Assembly: GCF_003002065.1 (NCBI RefSeq)
Contig: NZ_PVZG01000022.1
Location: forward strand, 43,466 to 107,465
Origin: Pseudosporangium ferrugineum
GTDB lineage: Bacteria; Actinomycetota; Actinomycetes; Mycobacteriales; Micromonosporaceae
Length of the DNA stretch: 64,000 nt
Direction of reading: 5' to 3'
Within the stretch, counting starts at the first letter, position 1. Every line of letters starts with the position of its first letter. This document shows, one piece after another, positions 52,323 through 61,137 of this stretch. The position numbers were made by a program, and so were the translations under genes. The notes beneath the pieces are model-generated. The model saw only the letters and a program-made list of their open reading frames with translations. It ran no database searches and was not told where the DNA came from.

Positions 52323-53015
52323 TCAGGCGAGGAGGGCCTCGCGCATCGTCTTGCCCGGGTTGAAGGTGCCGGCGATGCGGTTGTCCGTGGTGGCGTACAC
52401 GTCGATCGTGCGGTTGCGGCGCATCAGCTCGCGGACCGGCGGCGGCAGCGGCGGCGGGTCGTCCAGCTCCGCGTTGAGGTCGCGGGCCGCGGTGATGAGG
52501 GTGACGGCGAGCGAGGCCGCGTCCGTGTCCACCCGCACCCGGGCGAACTCCCAGCCGTCGAGGAGCAGGTCGAGCACCTCGAACAGGTGGGAGAGCAGCG
52601 GGCGGGGGTCGGTCACCCGGACGATCCGCCGGGCCTGCCCGCCCACCGCCGCGACGGCACCCGCGACCTGCACGTATGGGTGGAAGCCGCCGGGCAGGGC
52701 GAACAGCTGCCACCGCAGCTGCGACCCGGCGGCCGACCACAAGGGGCGGTAGTTGCGGCGGTCGAGCGGATATCCGGGGCGGACCTGCGAGACCAGGTCC
52801 GCGTACGCGGCGTCGGCGTACTGCTGGAGGATCGTGGCCGCCACGGCGAGACCGTCGTCACCGGTCAGCAGCTCGGCCACCGCCCGGGCCTGCTCGGGGA
52901 AGCGCTGCGGGACGTGCACGCCGAAGCGTTCGCGCACCTCGTCGAGCAGCGCCTGCCGGCGGTCCGGGTCGTGGTCGACCTGCCGTTTGCCCGCCCCGCC
53001 CCGGAACCACCGCAT
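52323..53015 (-). CDS. Conserved-looking protein of unknown function
   Basis: 230 aa, soluble, no signal or TM. It is mostly helical with DPDRRQALLDEVRERFGVHVPQRF near the start and TDNRIAGTFNPGKTMREALLA at the end. I do not recognise a family. ATG 53015 has a GAGG-containing leader; ATG 53051 would start one base after the upstream stop. It is the third gene of a minus-strand set with an F420-type oxidoreductase and a hydrolase, probably co-transcribed. Confidence 0.65.
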   Translation of the reverse strand: MRWFRGGAGKRQVDHDPDRRQALLDEVRERFGVHVPQRFPEQARAVAELLTGDDGLAVAATILQQYADAAYADLVSQVRPGYPLDRRNYRPLWSAAGSQLRWQLFALPGGFHPYVQVAGAVAAVGGQARRIVRVTDPRPLLSHLFEVLDLLLDGWEFARVRVDTDAASLAVTLITAARDLNAELDDPPPLPPPVRELMRRNRTIDVYATTDNRIAGTFNPGKTMREALLA

Positions 53016-53052
53016 GTCGCCTCGTCTCCACCGCCGTCGGAACTGCCACATG

Positions 53053-53913
53053 CTAGTGGGCGATGAGCTCCTCGGCGACCCACCGCGCGACCCGGGCCGG
53101 GTACGGCGCCGGCAGGCCGAGCACGAGGTGCGGGAACCCGGCGGCCAGCGCCCCGCGGATCGCGTCCCGGGTCGCTTGCGGACGGTCGTAGGCGACCTGC
53201 AGGTGCATCGAGCGGGTGATCGCGGCGGGATCGCGCCCGATCTCGGCGCAATAGCGGTCCAGCAGCGCGCTGCGGCGCACGGCGTCCTCGAGGTCGCCGC
53301 CGGGGATGTTCCACACGTCGGCGTGCCGGGCCACCACCCGCAGCGTCGCGGAGGAACGCCCGCCGATCACGATCGGAGGGTACGGCCGCTGCACCGGCTT
53401 CGGATTTCCGTAGGCGCCGGTGAGCCGCACGTACGTCCCGTCGAAGTCGAACGGCTCGGTCTCCGTCCACAACCGCCGGATGACGGTGCACGCCTCGTCG
53501 AGGCTGCCGACGGAGTGCGCGAAGTCGTGGTACGGCAGGCCGTGTGCCTCGTACTCGCGCCGGGCCAGCGGGTGGTCCGGCCGCGAGCCCGCGCCGATGC
53601 CGAAGTCGAGGCGCCCGCCGGAGACGATGTCGACGGTCGTCGCGATCTTGGCGAGCATCGCCGGCGGGCGGAACCGGTTGCTGGTCACGAGCAGGCCGAC
53701 GCGCAGGCGCCGGGTCTGCGCGGCGAGCGCCGACAGCAGGGTCCACCCCTCGTACGCGGGCCCGGCCGGGTCGCCGCCGATCGGCATGAGGTGGTCGAAG
53801 AGCCACGCGTGCGCGATCTCCTCGACCTCGTCGGCCTCCCGCCAGACCCGCAGGACGTCGTCGTAGTCCACCTGCATGGGCGCCGTCATGATGCCGAAGC
53901 TGGGCCGGGTCAC
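53053..53913 (-). CDS. LLM-class (F420- or FMN-dependent) oxidoreductase
   Basis: 286 aa. The luciferase-like fold is shown by HAWLFDHLMPIGGDPAGPAYEGWTLLSALAAQT (residues about 35-68), VGLLVTSNRFRPPAMLAKIATTVD and GGRLDFGIGAGSRPDHP. The spread of motifs matches F420-dependent members common in actinomycetes. GTG 53913 overlaps the hydrolase stop (GTGA). It likely oxidises or reduces a small organic compound, possibly a product or substrate of the coupled hydrolase; both sit under a TetR-type divergent promoter. Confidence 0.88.
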   Translation of the reverse strand: MTRPSFGIMTAPMQVDYDDVLRVWREADEVEEIAHAWLFDHLMPIGGDPAGPAYEGWTLLSALAAQTRRLRVGLLVTSNRFRPPAMLAKIATTVDIVSGGRLDFGIGAGSRPDHPLARREYEAHGLPYHDFAHSVGSLDEACTVIRRLWTETEPFDFDGTYVRLTGAYGNPKPVQRPYPPIVIGGRSSATLRVVARHADVWNIPGGDLEDAVRRSALLDRYCAEIGRDPAAITRSMHLQVAYDRPQATRDAIRGALAAGFPHLVLGLPAPYPARVARWVAEELIAH

Positions 53914-54794
53914 TTGGAGTCGATCCGGCCCAGGCCGCCCGCGTCCGCCGCCGGCCAGGACGGGTCCGCGGGGTCGAGGGCGCTGCGCAGGAAGGCCGTG
54001 CTGACCCGCCGGATCACCTCGACCCGCTCGGGGCTCTCGTCGGTGGTCTCCGTGACGGCGTAGCCGGTGATCCCGCCCAGCGAGTGCTCGGCGCCGTGCA
54101 GGGTGAGCAGGCTCCGGGCGCCGGGGCTGAGCGTGTACGCGTCGGTGAACCACTCCGGGCCCCGGACGCTGAGCGCCGACTGGTCCTTGTCGCCGGCGAC
54201 CACGAGGGTCGGGGTGGTCAGCCCGGTGAAGTCGGGGTTCATGAAGGCGAAGTGCTCGGCGGCGAAGGGCGTCAGGTCGGCGCCGCCGGTGCCGGGCACG
54301 GCGAACAGCACGCCGGCCCTGACCCGCGGGTCGGTCAGGTCCTCGCCGGGTACGCCGCCGGCGTCGAGGACCCGGGCGCCGAGCAGCATGCTCGCGGTCT
54401 GGGCGCCCCAGGAGTGCCCGGCGACGGCGATGCGGCCGCGGTCGAGGCGGCCCGCGAGGCCGGGCAGGGCGGCCTCGACGAGGTCGAGGTGGTCGAGGAC
54501 GCGGGTCAGGTCCCGGACCCGGATGCGCCAGATGTCGCCGTAGCGGGGGTCGTCGGGGGTGACGCCGAGGGTCCGCGAGTCGAGGTGGGTGGGCTGCACG
54601 ACCGCGAAGCCGTGCGCGGTCCAGTGGTCGACCAGCGGGGCGTAGCCGTCGAGGGACCCGCCGAAGCCGTGCGAGAGGACGATCAGCGGCAGCTTGCCGC
54701 CGCCGGCCGGGGCGGTCACGCGTACGCGCAGGTCATCGCCCCGGTCCGGGGCCGGCAGCAGGACAGGGCGGGCCGAGAGGACAACGGTGTTCAT
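53910..54794 (-). CDS. Alpha/beta hydrolase (PAF-acetylhydrolase/dienelactone-like)
   Basis: 294 aa. Oxyanion region VLSHGFGGS, nucleophile elbow GHSWG, acid in VVAGDKDQSAL and late His in LHGAEHSLGG. The arrangement resembles bacterial chlorophyllase/PAF-AH-type esterases. No signal peptide. The leader GGGAGCAG precedes ATG 54794. First gene of a three-gene operon with the LLM oxidoreductase. It is divergent from a TetR gene across two tandem operators, so it is probably induced by its substrate or a toxic ester. Confidence 0.9.
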   Translation of the reverse strand: MNTVVLSARPVLLPAPDRGDDLRVRVTAPAGGGKLPLIVLSHGFGGSLDGYAPLVDHWTAHGFAVVQPTHLDSRTLGVTPDDPRYGDIWRIRVRDLTRVLDHLDLVEAALPGLAGRLDRGRIAVAGHSWGAQTASMLLGARVLDAGGVPGEDLTDPRVRAGVLFAVPGTGGADLTPFAAEHFAFMNPDFTGLTTPTLVVAGDKDQSALSVRGPEWFTDAYTLSPGARSLLTLHGAEHSLGGITGYAVTETTDESPERVEVIRRVSTAFLRSALDPADPSWPAADAGGLGRIDSK

Positions 54795-54823
54795 GGCTGC
54801 TCCCAGGTGACATGATGGGTAAG

Positions 54824-54865
54824 CGGATCGAAGTTCCGGTACCGACGATACGGAACAAGGTTCCG
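54824..54865. promoter_or_regulatory. Two tandem TetR-type operators
   Basis: CGGATCGAAGTTCCG (54824-54838) and CGGAACAAGGTTCCG (54851-54865) are copies of one 15-bp inverted repeat; the second has perfect six-base arms around AAG. Centres are 27 bp apart. They lie between the hydrolase and TetR genes, where an autoregulating TetR would bind to shut both directions. Confidence 0.75.
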
Positions 54866-54898
54866 CTTTGCCAGATGGGTGACGGAGGTAACAGCGCG

Positions 54899-55480
54899 GT
54901 GGCGGACACGGGCGGTACGGCGGCGGCCCCGCGCAAGCGGGCGGACGCCCGGCGCAACGAGAAGACCCTGCTGGAGGCGGCCGCGGCGGCGTTCATCGCG
55001 GCCGGCGTCGACGCACCCGTACGCGACATCGCGGCGCGGGCCGGGGTCGGCGTCGGCACCATCTACCGTCACTTCCCGACCCGGGCCGACCTGGTCGTCG
55101 CGGTGTACCGCCATCAGGTCGAGGCGTGCGCCGAGGCGGGCCCGGCCCTGCTGGCGGCCGGCGGTTCCGCGCACGCCGCCCTGGCCCGCTGGATCGACCT
55201 CTTCGTGGACTTCCTGGTCACCAAGCACGGGCTGGCCGAGGCGCTCCGGTCCGACGATCCCACGTTCGCGACCCTGCACGGCTACTTCCTGGACCGCCTG
55301 CTGCCGGTCTGCGCCGAGCTGCTCGAGGCGGCCGCCGCGGCGGGGGAGATCCGGCCCGGCATCGAGCCGTTCGAGCTGCTGCTCGCCGTCGGCAACCTCT
55401 GCATCGGCGCGAACTGGGATCCCCGCTACGACGCCCGCCGGGTGGTCGGCTACCTGCTCACGGGTCTGCGCACCGCATAG
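54899..55480 (+). CDS. TetR-family repressor
   Basis: 193 aa. HTH about residues 20-65 (NEKTLLEAAAAAFIAAGVDAPVRDIAARAGVGVGTIYRHFPTRADL in outline) is canonical TetR. The ligand domain follows. GTG 54899 has GGAGG ten bases upstream; starts at 54812 or 54875 would place coding sequence over or next to the operators and are less likely. It is divergent from the hydrolase/oxidoreductase operon, which it probably represses. A 14-bp-stem terminator follows at once. Confidence 0.9.
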   Translation: MADTGGTAAAPRKRADARRNEKTLLEAAAAAFIAAGVDAPVRDIAARAGVGVGTIYRHFPTRADLVVAVYRHQVEACAEAGPALLAAGGSAHAALARWIDLFVDFLVTKHGLAEALRSDDPTFATLHGYFLDRLLPVCAELLEAAAAAGEIRPGIEPFELLLAVGNLCIGANWDPRYDARRVVGYLLTGLRTA

Positions 55481-55481
55481 T

Positions 55482-55513
55482 AAAGGGAAAGGAGTACGCA
55501 CTCCTTTCCCTTT
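55482..55513. terminator. Terminator with 14-bp perfect stem after tetR
   Basis: AAAGGGAAAGGAGT (55482-55495), loop ACGC, then the exact complement (55500-55513). It begins one base after the tetR stop codon. The purine-rich arm gives a T-rich 3' side, so it resembles an intrinsic terminator and insulates the downstream rifamycin-response promoter. Confidence 0.8.
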
Positions 55514-55532
55514 CCAAGGTATACCGCACCCC

Positions 55533-55551
55533 GGGGCTTGCGGCAAGCCCC
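55533..55551 (+). promoter_or_regulatory. Rifamycin-associated element (RAE)
   Basis: GGGGCTTGCGGCAAGCCCC is a 19-bp perfect inverted repeat, identical to the published RAE consensus (GGGGCTTGC, R, GCAAGCCCC). In actinomycetes the RAE precedes rifamycin-inactivating genes and helR and is needed for induction by rifamycins. It lies 120 bp before the helR start and just after the tetR terminator. Confidence 0.93.
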
Positions 55552-55671
55552 GGGTGATGGCGCAGAATCGCTTCTCGTAGCCGGAAACACATCGCCTCTT
55601 TCAGGGGGTGTGCTTCGTCGTGCCCGCTTCCGGCGCGATCTCATCGGCCATTCCCGATCGGAGCTGATGCC

Positions 55672-57819
55672 GTGCCCCCGCTCACCACCAGCGTGTTCGA
55701 CCTTCCCGAGCGGCTTTCCCACAAGGCCGACCCGGCGCTTATCGAAAGGGATGAACGCCATTTCGCCGCCATCGCCGAAAGCCTCGCCGAAGCGATCGCC
55801 GACCTTTCCGGGCGGCTCGACGCCGAACGGAAAACGCGCGGCGGCATCGGGCGGCAGGCGCTGGACCGCGACCAGGAGATCCACCGGCTGACCGCCCGGC
55901 TGCGCGGGTTGCGGCGCTTCGGCCTCGACCTGTGCCTGGGGCGCATGGTCGCCGCCGACGGCAGCGATCCCGTGTACGTCGGACGCTTCGGCCTCACCGA
56001 CCTCACCGGCCGCCGGCTGCTGCTGGACTGGCGTTCCCCGGCCGCCGGACCGTTCTTCGGGGCCACCCACGCCGACCCGATGGGGCTGGTGAGCCGCCGC
56101 CGCTACCGCTGGGTACGCGGCCGGGTCGGCGACTACTGGGACGAGGTGTTCACCCCGGACGGGCTGGAGGGGCATGCCGCCCTCGACGACCAGTCCGCCT
56201 TCATCGCCGGCCTCGGCGGCAACCGGTCGGAGCGGATGCGCGACGTGCTCGGCACGCTCCAGGCCGACCAGGACGCGATCATCCGGGCGCCGTCGCGCGG
56301 CGCCCTGGTCGTCGACGGCGGTCCGGGTACGGGCAAGACCGTCGTCGCCCTGCACCGCACCGCGTACCTGCTCTACGCCGACCCCCGCCTCGGTCACCGC
56401 CGGGGCGGGGTGCTGGTCGTCGGGCCGCACGAGCCGTACCTGGCGTACGTGTCCGACGTGCTGCCCAGCCTCGGCGAGGACGACGTGCGGACGTGCACGC
56501 TGCGGGATCTCGTACCGGAAGGGGCCGCGGCCGTGCGGGAGACGGACCCGGAGGTGGCGGCGCTGAAGTCGGCCGCGGGTCTGGTCCGGGCGATCGAGGC
56601 GGCCGTCGCCTTCCACGAGGAGCCGCCGGCGCGGGGGATGACGGTCGCGACGGACGAGGCGGAGGCGCGGCTGAGCGCGGACGACTGGGCGCGGGCGTTC
56701 GACGCGCGCGAGCCCGGCACCCCGCACAACGAGGCGCGCGAGCAGATCTGGGCGGAACTGCTGACCATCCTGGAGGACAAGGGCCTGGCACGGGGATCGC
56801 TGTCGCAGCACCGGGAGTTGCGGACGGCGCTGCACCGGGCCTGGCCGCTGCTCGAGCCCGCCGACATCGTGGGCGACCTCTGGTCGGTGCCGGCGTACCT
56901 GCGCAGGTGCGCGCCCTGGCTCGGAGCCGGCGACGTACGCAGGCTGCAGCGTGACGACCCGCGGGCCTGGACCGTCGAGGATCTTCCGCTGCTGGACGCG
57001 GCCCGGCACCGGCTCGGCGACCCGGAGGCCGCCGGACGCCGGCGCCGCCACGACGCGTCCGTGGCCGTCGAACGCGAGCGCATGACCCGCGTCGTCGACG
57101 ACCTGATCGCGGTCGCCGACGACGAGTACGGCACCGGCCTCGTGACGATGCTGCGGGGCGAGGACTTCCGGGACGCCCTGGTCGACGAGGGTGCTCTGCC
57201 CGCCGCGGACCCCGACCGGCTCGCCGGCCCGTTCGCGCACATCGTCGTCGACGAGGCCCAGGAGCTGACCGGCGCCGAGTGGCAGATGCTGCTCCTGCGG
57301 TGTCCCTCGCGCAGCTTCACCATCGTCGGCGACCGGGCCCAGGCCCGGCACGGCTTCCCGGAGTCGTGGCAGGACCGGCTCGCCCGCGCCGGGCTCGACC
57401 GGATCACCCTCGCCTCGCTGACCGTCAACTACCGGACACCGGCCGAGATCATGGCCGAGGCGGAACCGGTCATCCGGGCGGCCCTGCCGGACGCCAACGT
57501 GCCGGTCTCCATCCGGCAGGGCGGCGTCCCGGTCGTCCGCGGCGACGCCGCCGACGGGAAGTCGATTGTGGATGCCTGGCTCGCGGAGAACGATGAGGGA
57601 ATCGCCTGCGTCATCGGCGATCCGGCGTTCCGGCCGGTGCCGCGCGTGCGGTCGCTTACCCCGGAGCTGGCGAAGGGGCTCGAGTTCGACCTGGTCGTGC
57701 TGGTCGACCCGGACGCGTTCGGCGACGGCATCGAGGGAGCCGTTGACCGCTACGTCGCGATGACCCGCGCCACCCGGCAACTGGTTGTGCTGACTTCGAC
57801 CACCGAGGAGAGCCGATGA
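55672..57819 (+). CDS. helR: HelR-type RNA polymerase-recycling helicase-like ATPase
   Basis: 715 aa. N-terminal coiled coil about residues 25-80, as in HelD-class arms that enter the RNA polymerase channels. Walker A GGPGTGKTVV (about 216-225); Walker B VVDEAQELTGAEWQML; later VGDRAQARHGFPESW and superfamily 1 motifs VNYRTPAEI and KGLEFDLVVLVD. HelR displaces rifamycin-stalled RNA polymerase and gives tolerance in Streptomyces. The RAE upstream makes this assignment firm. GTG 55672 has GGAG eight bases before. Its stop overlaps the MFS start (ATGA). Confidence 0.93.
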   Translation: MPPLTTSVFDLPERLSHKADPALIERDERHFAAIAESLAEAIADLSGRLDAERKTRGGIGRQALDRDQEIHRLTARLRGLRRFGLDLCLGRMVAADGSDPVYVGRFGLTDLTGRRLLLDWRSPAAGPFFGATHADPMGLVSRRRYRWVRGRVGDYWDEVFTPDGLEGHAALDDQSAFIAGLGGNRSERMRDVLGTLQADQDAIIRAPSRGALVVDGGPGTGKTVVALHRTAYLLYADPRLGHRRGGVLVVGPHEPYLAYVSDVLPSLGEDDVRTCTLRDLVPEGAAAVRETDPEVAALKSAAGLVRAIEAAVAFHEEPPARGMTVATDEAEARLSADDWARAFDAREPGTPHNEAREQIWAELLTILEDKGLARGSLSQHRELRTALHRAWPLLEPADIVGDLWSVPAYLRRCAPWLGAGDVRRLQRDDPRAWTVEDLPLLDAARHRLGDPEAAGRRRRHDASVAVERERMTRVVDDLIAVADDEYGTGLVTMLRGEDFRDALVDEGALPAADPDRLAGPFAHIVVDEAQELTGAEWQMLLLRCPSRSFTIVGDRAQARHGFPESWQDRLARAGLDRITLASLTVNYRTPAEIMAEAEPVIRAALPDANVPVSIRQGGVPVVRGDAADGKSIVDAWLAENDEGIACVIGDPAFRPVPRVRSLTPELAKGLEFDLVVLVDPDAFGDGIEGAVDRYVAMTRATRQLVVLTSTTEESR

Positions 57820-59360
57820 CGGCCGTCACCACCGCGAGAATGTCCCGCCGGGAGGTCGTCCAGGCCCTGTCCGGACTGATGCTCGGCATGTTCGTGGCGA
57901 TCCTGGCGTCGACGATCGTGTCGAACGCGCTGCCACGGATCATCGCCGACCTGGGCGGTTCCCAGTCGGTGTACACCTGGATCGTCACCACCGAGCTGCT
58001 GGCGATGACGGCGACGGTGCCGCTGTGGGGCAAGATGGCCGACCTCTACAGCAAGAAGCTGCTGATCCAGCTCTCGCTGGGGCTGTTCGTGGCCGGGTCG
58101 CTGATCGCCGGCTTCACCCCCGACGTGCAGGTGCTGATCGCCTCCCGGGTGGTGCAGGGCGTCGGCGCGGGCGGCATGAGCGCGCTGGCGATGATCGTGA
58201 TGGCGGCGATGATCCCGCCGCGCGAACTGGGCCGCTACTCGGGTCTGTTCGGGGCGGTCTTCGGGATCGCGACGATCGCGGGCCCGCTGATCGGCGGTGT
58301 GCTGGTCGACACGTCCTGGCTGGGGTGGCGATGGTGCTTCTTCATCGGCGTGCCGTTCTCCCTGGCCGCGATCGTGCTGCTGCAGAAGACCCTGCACCTG
58401 CCTTCGGTACGCCGGGAGGTGACGATCGACTGGTGGGGCGCGCTGCTGATCACGGCGGGGGTCTGCGACCTGCTGATCTGGTCGACGCTGGCCGGTCACC
58501 GGTTCCCGTGGGGTTCGTGGCAGACGGCCCTGTTCGTCACCGCCGGGGTGGCGCTGCTGGTCGTCGCGGCGCGGGTGGAGACCCGCGTGCCGGAACCGAT
58601 CATCCCGCTCAGCATCTTCACGAACCGCACGGTGGCGCTGACCATCGCGGCGAGCGTGCTGGTCGGCGTGGCGATGTTCGGCGGCACCGTGTTCCTGTCG
58701 CAGTACTTCCAGATCTCGCTGGGCAAATCCCCGACGGTGGCCGGGCTGATGAGCCTGCCGATGATCTTCGGGCTGCTGGTGTCGTCCACCATCGCCGGTC
58801 AACTGATCACCAAGTACGGCAGGTGGAAGGCATACCTGGTCGCGGGGGCGGTGGTGATGACCGCCGGGATGCTGCTGCTGAGCACGATCGACGAGCACAC
58901 CGGCGTGCCGGAGCTGTCGGCGTACATGGCGGTCCTCGGGATCGGGGTCGGCATGCTGATGCAGAACCTGGTGCTGGCGGCGCAGAACGACGTCCCCGCC
59001 CAGCGGCTGGGAGCCACGACGTCGGCGCTGACCTTCTTCCGCAGCATGGGCGGCGCGATCGGGGTCAGCGCGCTGGGCGCGGTGCTGGCCGCCCGGGTCA
59101 CCACCCTGTTCGCCGAGAAATTCCCGCAGGCCGCGGCCACCGGCGGCGGCACGCAGGCGGTGCCCGATCTGAAGATACTGCCGGATCCGGTACGGGCGGT
59201 GGTGGCGGACGTCTATGCCCGGGCCACCGCCGAACTGTTCCTGGTCGGGGCGCCCATCGCCGCGCTGGCCGTGGTCGCGGTGCTGTTCATCAGGGAGAAG
59301 CCGCTGCACACCCGCAGCGGCGACGAGCGGCGCGCCGAGGAGGAGGCGGCGGCGCGGTAG
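57816..59360 (+). CDS. DHA2/EmrB-QacA-type MFS drug exporter
   Basis: 514 aa with 14 hydrophobic segments. Motif A is GKMADLYSKK, and the antiporter motif C region is IAGPLIGGVLVDTSWLGWRWCFF. Proton/drug antiporters of this size export antibiotics. The ATGA overlap with helR places it under the RAE promoter, so export of rifamycins is a natural inference. Other substrates are possible. No terminator with a clear hairpin follows. Confidence 0.92.
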   Translation: MTAVTTARMSRREVVQALSGLMLGMFVAILASTIVSNALPRIIADLGGSQSVYTWIVTTELLAMTATVPLWGKMADLYSKKLLIQLSLGLFVAGSLIAGFTPDVQVLIASRVVQGVGAGGMSALAMIVMAAMIPPRELGRYSGLFGAVFGIATIAGPLIGGVLVDTSWLGWRWCFFIGVPFSLAAIVLLQKTLHLPSVRREVTIDWWGALLITAGVCDLLIWSTLAGHRFPWGSWQTALFVTAGVALLVVAARVETRVPEPIIPLSIFTNRTVALTIAASVLVGVAMFGGTVFLSQYFQISLGKSPTVAGLMSLPMIFGLLVSSTIAGQLITKYGRWKAYLVAGAVVMTAGMLLLSTIDEHTGVPELSAYMAVLGIGVGMLMQNLVLAAQNDVPAQRLGATTSALTFFRSMGGAIGVSALGAVLAARVTTLFAEKFPQAAATGGGTQAVPDLKILPDPVRAVVADVYARATAELFLVGAPIAALAVVAVLFIREKPLHTRSGDERRAEEEAAAR

Positions 59361-59467
59361 CCGGCATGCACGCAGCCGCGTACTTGTTTCGGCGGTCCCG
59401 TCGCACGAAGGTCGGTTTCGGGCTGCACACGGCTCGGCCGATCCGACCAAGGACGAGGGCGAAGGAA

Positions 59468-59812
59468 ATGAGCGTCGCCACCACCTCGGCGGTACCCCCG
59501 GATCCGACCGGCGCGACCACGCCGGTCGAGTTCGCGGGGCGCCTCCGTTCCCTGATGGACACCCGCAGACGATCCCTGGACAGCGTGGCCCGGCGCAGCC
59601 GCGACGCCGGGACGCCGATCTCCCGCGCCACGGTCCACAACCTGATCACCGCCGGGGGGACGCCCCGGCAGGAGACGCTGCTGGGCTTCCTGCGCGGCTG
59701 CGGCGTACCGCCCCGGGAGCAGATCCGCTGGCTGATCGCGTTCCACAAGGTCTACCCCGAGGGCCGTCGCGGCGTGCGGCCCCGGGGCGGCCCGGACCGT
59801 CACCGGCCCTGA
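59468..59812 (+). CDS. XRE-like DNA-binding protein
   Basis: 114 aa. HTH-like core about residues 20-85 (FAGRLRSLMDTRRRSLDSVARRSRDAGTPISRATVHNLIT, in outline), common in actinomycete XRE proteins that act with small partners. GAAGGA directly precedes ATG 59468. It follows the efflux gene by 107 bp and is convergent with the HEAT-like gene, ending 13 bp from it. Target unknown. Confidence 0.78.
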   Translation: MSVATTSAVPPDPTGATTPVEFAGRLRSLMDTRRRSLDSVARRSRDAGTPISRATVHNLITAGGTPRQETLLGFLRGCGVPPREQIRWLIAFHKVYPEGRRGVRPRGGPDRHRP

Positions 59813-59825
59813 TCACCCGGACCCG

Positions 59826-60839
59826 TCAGGGGAGGCGCGCCGCCGCGGCGGCGCGTACCCCCGGGGTCTCGATCGGGTCCCCGCTCAGCTCGGCCAGCCG
59901 GTCCCGCACCGGCCGGTCGGGCGAGGCGTGGGCGGCGGCGAGCTCCCGGACGTCGCTCTCGCAATCCCACAGGCCCTCGACCAGCAGCTCGCCGGAGCCC
60001 GCCGGGTCGAGCACCAGCAGGGCGCGCAGGCAGGCGGCCCGCTCGGCGCTGTGCGGGCCGAGCCATGCGGCGTGCAACCGGTCCACGCCCTCCCGCGCGG
60101 CCGGGCCGCCGATCCGCGCCAGCCCGGCGGCAAGATCCTGATAGCCGCACCGGCCGGCCAGGTCGTCCCAGCCGGCCAGCAGGGCGGGCACGTCCGACTC
60201 GTCGCCGTGCGCGGCGAGCACGCGGCATCCGGTCCACCGCAGCGGGTGGCCCGGCGTCGCGGACCAGGACCGCGCGGGGGCGAGAACGGCCGCGCCGAGC
60301 AACTCCAGCGCCCGGTCCAGCGGACCCGCCAGCTCCCGCACCGGCAGAGCATCCAGCAGGGCCGGCAGCTCCGGCACCGGGCCGCGCCGGTTCAGCTCGC
60401 GCAGGGCCGCCCGCTGCCCGTCGAGGTCGCCGGCGCGCAGCAGTCTCAGCAACGCCGTGGCCGGCGACGCCTCGTACGGTCGCGGCGGCACCCTCCGGCG
60501 CGGCGTCGTCGTCCCGGCGTAGGGGCGGACAGCCTCGAGCGCCTCCGCGTTACCGGCGCGGGCGAGAACCTCCAGCACCTCCAGCGCGCCGTCGGCGGCC
60601 TCGTGCCCCTCGCGCAGCATCCCGGCCAGCGGCGCCACCGGCAGGCCCAGGTCGCGCACCAGCCGGGCCAGGTAGACGGCCCGCTCGTCGGCCTGCCGGT
60701 CCCATCGGTAGTCGTGGGCGAGGCACTGCGCCACCGCCGACCGGCCGGCCGGATCGTCCGACGCCCGGCGCGCTCCCCGGCCCAGCCCGCGTTGCAGCGC
60801 CCCGGTCAGGGTGGACGGCTCGTCGTAGGCCGGGATCAC
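59826..60839 (-). CDS. HEAT-repeat-like alpha-solenoid protein
   Basis: 337 aa, almost entirely helical with Leu/Ala periodicity: ALLRLLRAGDLDGQRAALREL, DVPALLAGWDDLAGRCGYQDLAAGLARIGGPAA and RERAACLRALLVL-type helices, as in HEAT/PBS-lyase repeats. The GTG start overlaps the stop of the decayed sigma gene (GTGA), so it was once coupled to an intact sigma factor. Upstream in-frame sequence belongs to another frame of the sigma remnant. A scaffold or regulator partner of the lost sigma factor is an inference. Confidence 0.72.
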   Translation of the reverse strand: MIPAYDEPSTLTGALQRGLGRGARRASDDPAGRSAVAQCLAHDYRWDRQADERAVYLARLVRDLGLPVAPLAGMLREGHEAADGALEVLEVLARAGNAEALEAVRPYAGTTTPRRRVPPRPYEASPATALLRLLRAGDLDGQRAALRELNRRGPVPELPALLDALPVRELAGPLDRALELLGAAVLAPARSWSATPGHPLRWTGCRVLAAHGDESDVPALLAGWDDLAGRCGYQDLAAGLARIGGPAAREGVDRLHAAWLGPHSAERAACLRALLVLDPAGSGELLVEGLWDCESDVRELAAAHASPDRPVRDRLAELSGDPIETPGVRAAAAARLP

Positions 60840-61108
60840 GTCGAGCCGCGCATCAGCGACCCGCGGACGTGCGCGCGGGCGTGGTGGATCCGCGACTTCA
60901 CCGTGCCCTCGGCGATGCAGGCGGCCAGGTCGAGAACCACGCGCGCTCCTCGAAGCGGTGGATGTTGCGGGCGACCTGCAACAGCACGTCCTGGCAGGCC
61001 TCCTCCGCGTCCTGCGGGCACGGCAGGAACCGGGAGCAGCGCGTCGAGCGCCGCCGCGTCGCCGGCCGCCGCCCGCCGGGCGAGGTCTTCCTGGTGGTCG
61101 TCGCGCAT
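60836..61108 (-). pseudogene. Decayed ECF sigma factor gene
   Basis: The frame opens like a sigma factor (MRDDHQEDLARRAAAGDAAALDALL). The region 2 sequence RFLPCPQDAEEACQDVLLQVARN then continues in a different frame (+1 shift near 61035). Back in the first frame only the end of region 4 remains (IAEGTVKSRIHHARAHVRGSLM). Most of region 2.4 to 4.1 is missing. At least one frameshift and a large internal deletion are therefore present. It is coupled by GTGA to the HEAT-like gene and divergent from a kinase remnant. Confidence 0.82.
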
Positions 61109-61137
61109 CCGGGCCCCCGTCACAGCTGCGGTCCATG

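Noticed and set aside
54812..54898. N-terminal extension of TetR
   Set aside because: It would encode the two operators; a leader and the family start point favour GTG 54899.
55530..55554. GC hairpin first considered as a second terminator after tetR
   Set aside because: Its core is identical to the rifamycin-associated element and it lies in the helR promoter region, so it is listed as regulatory.
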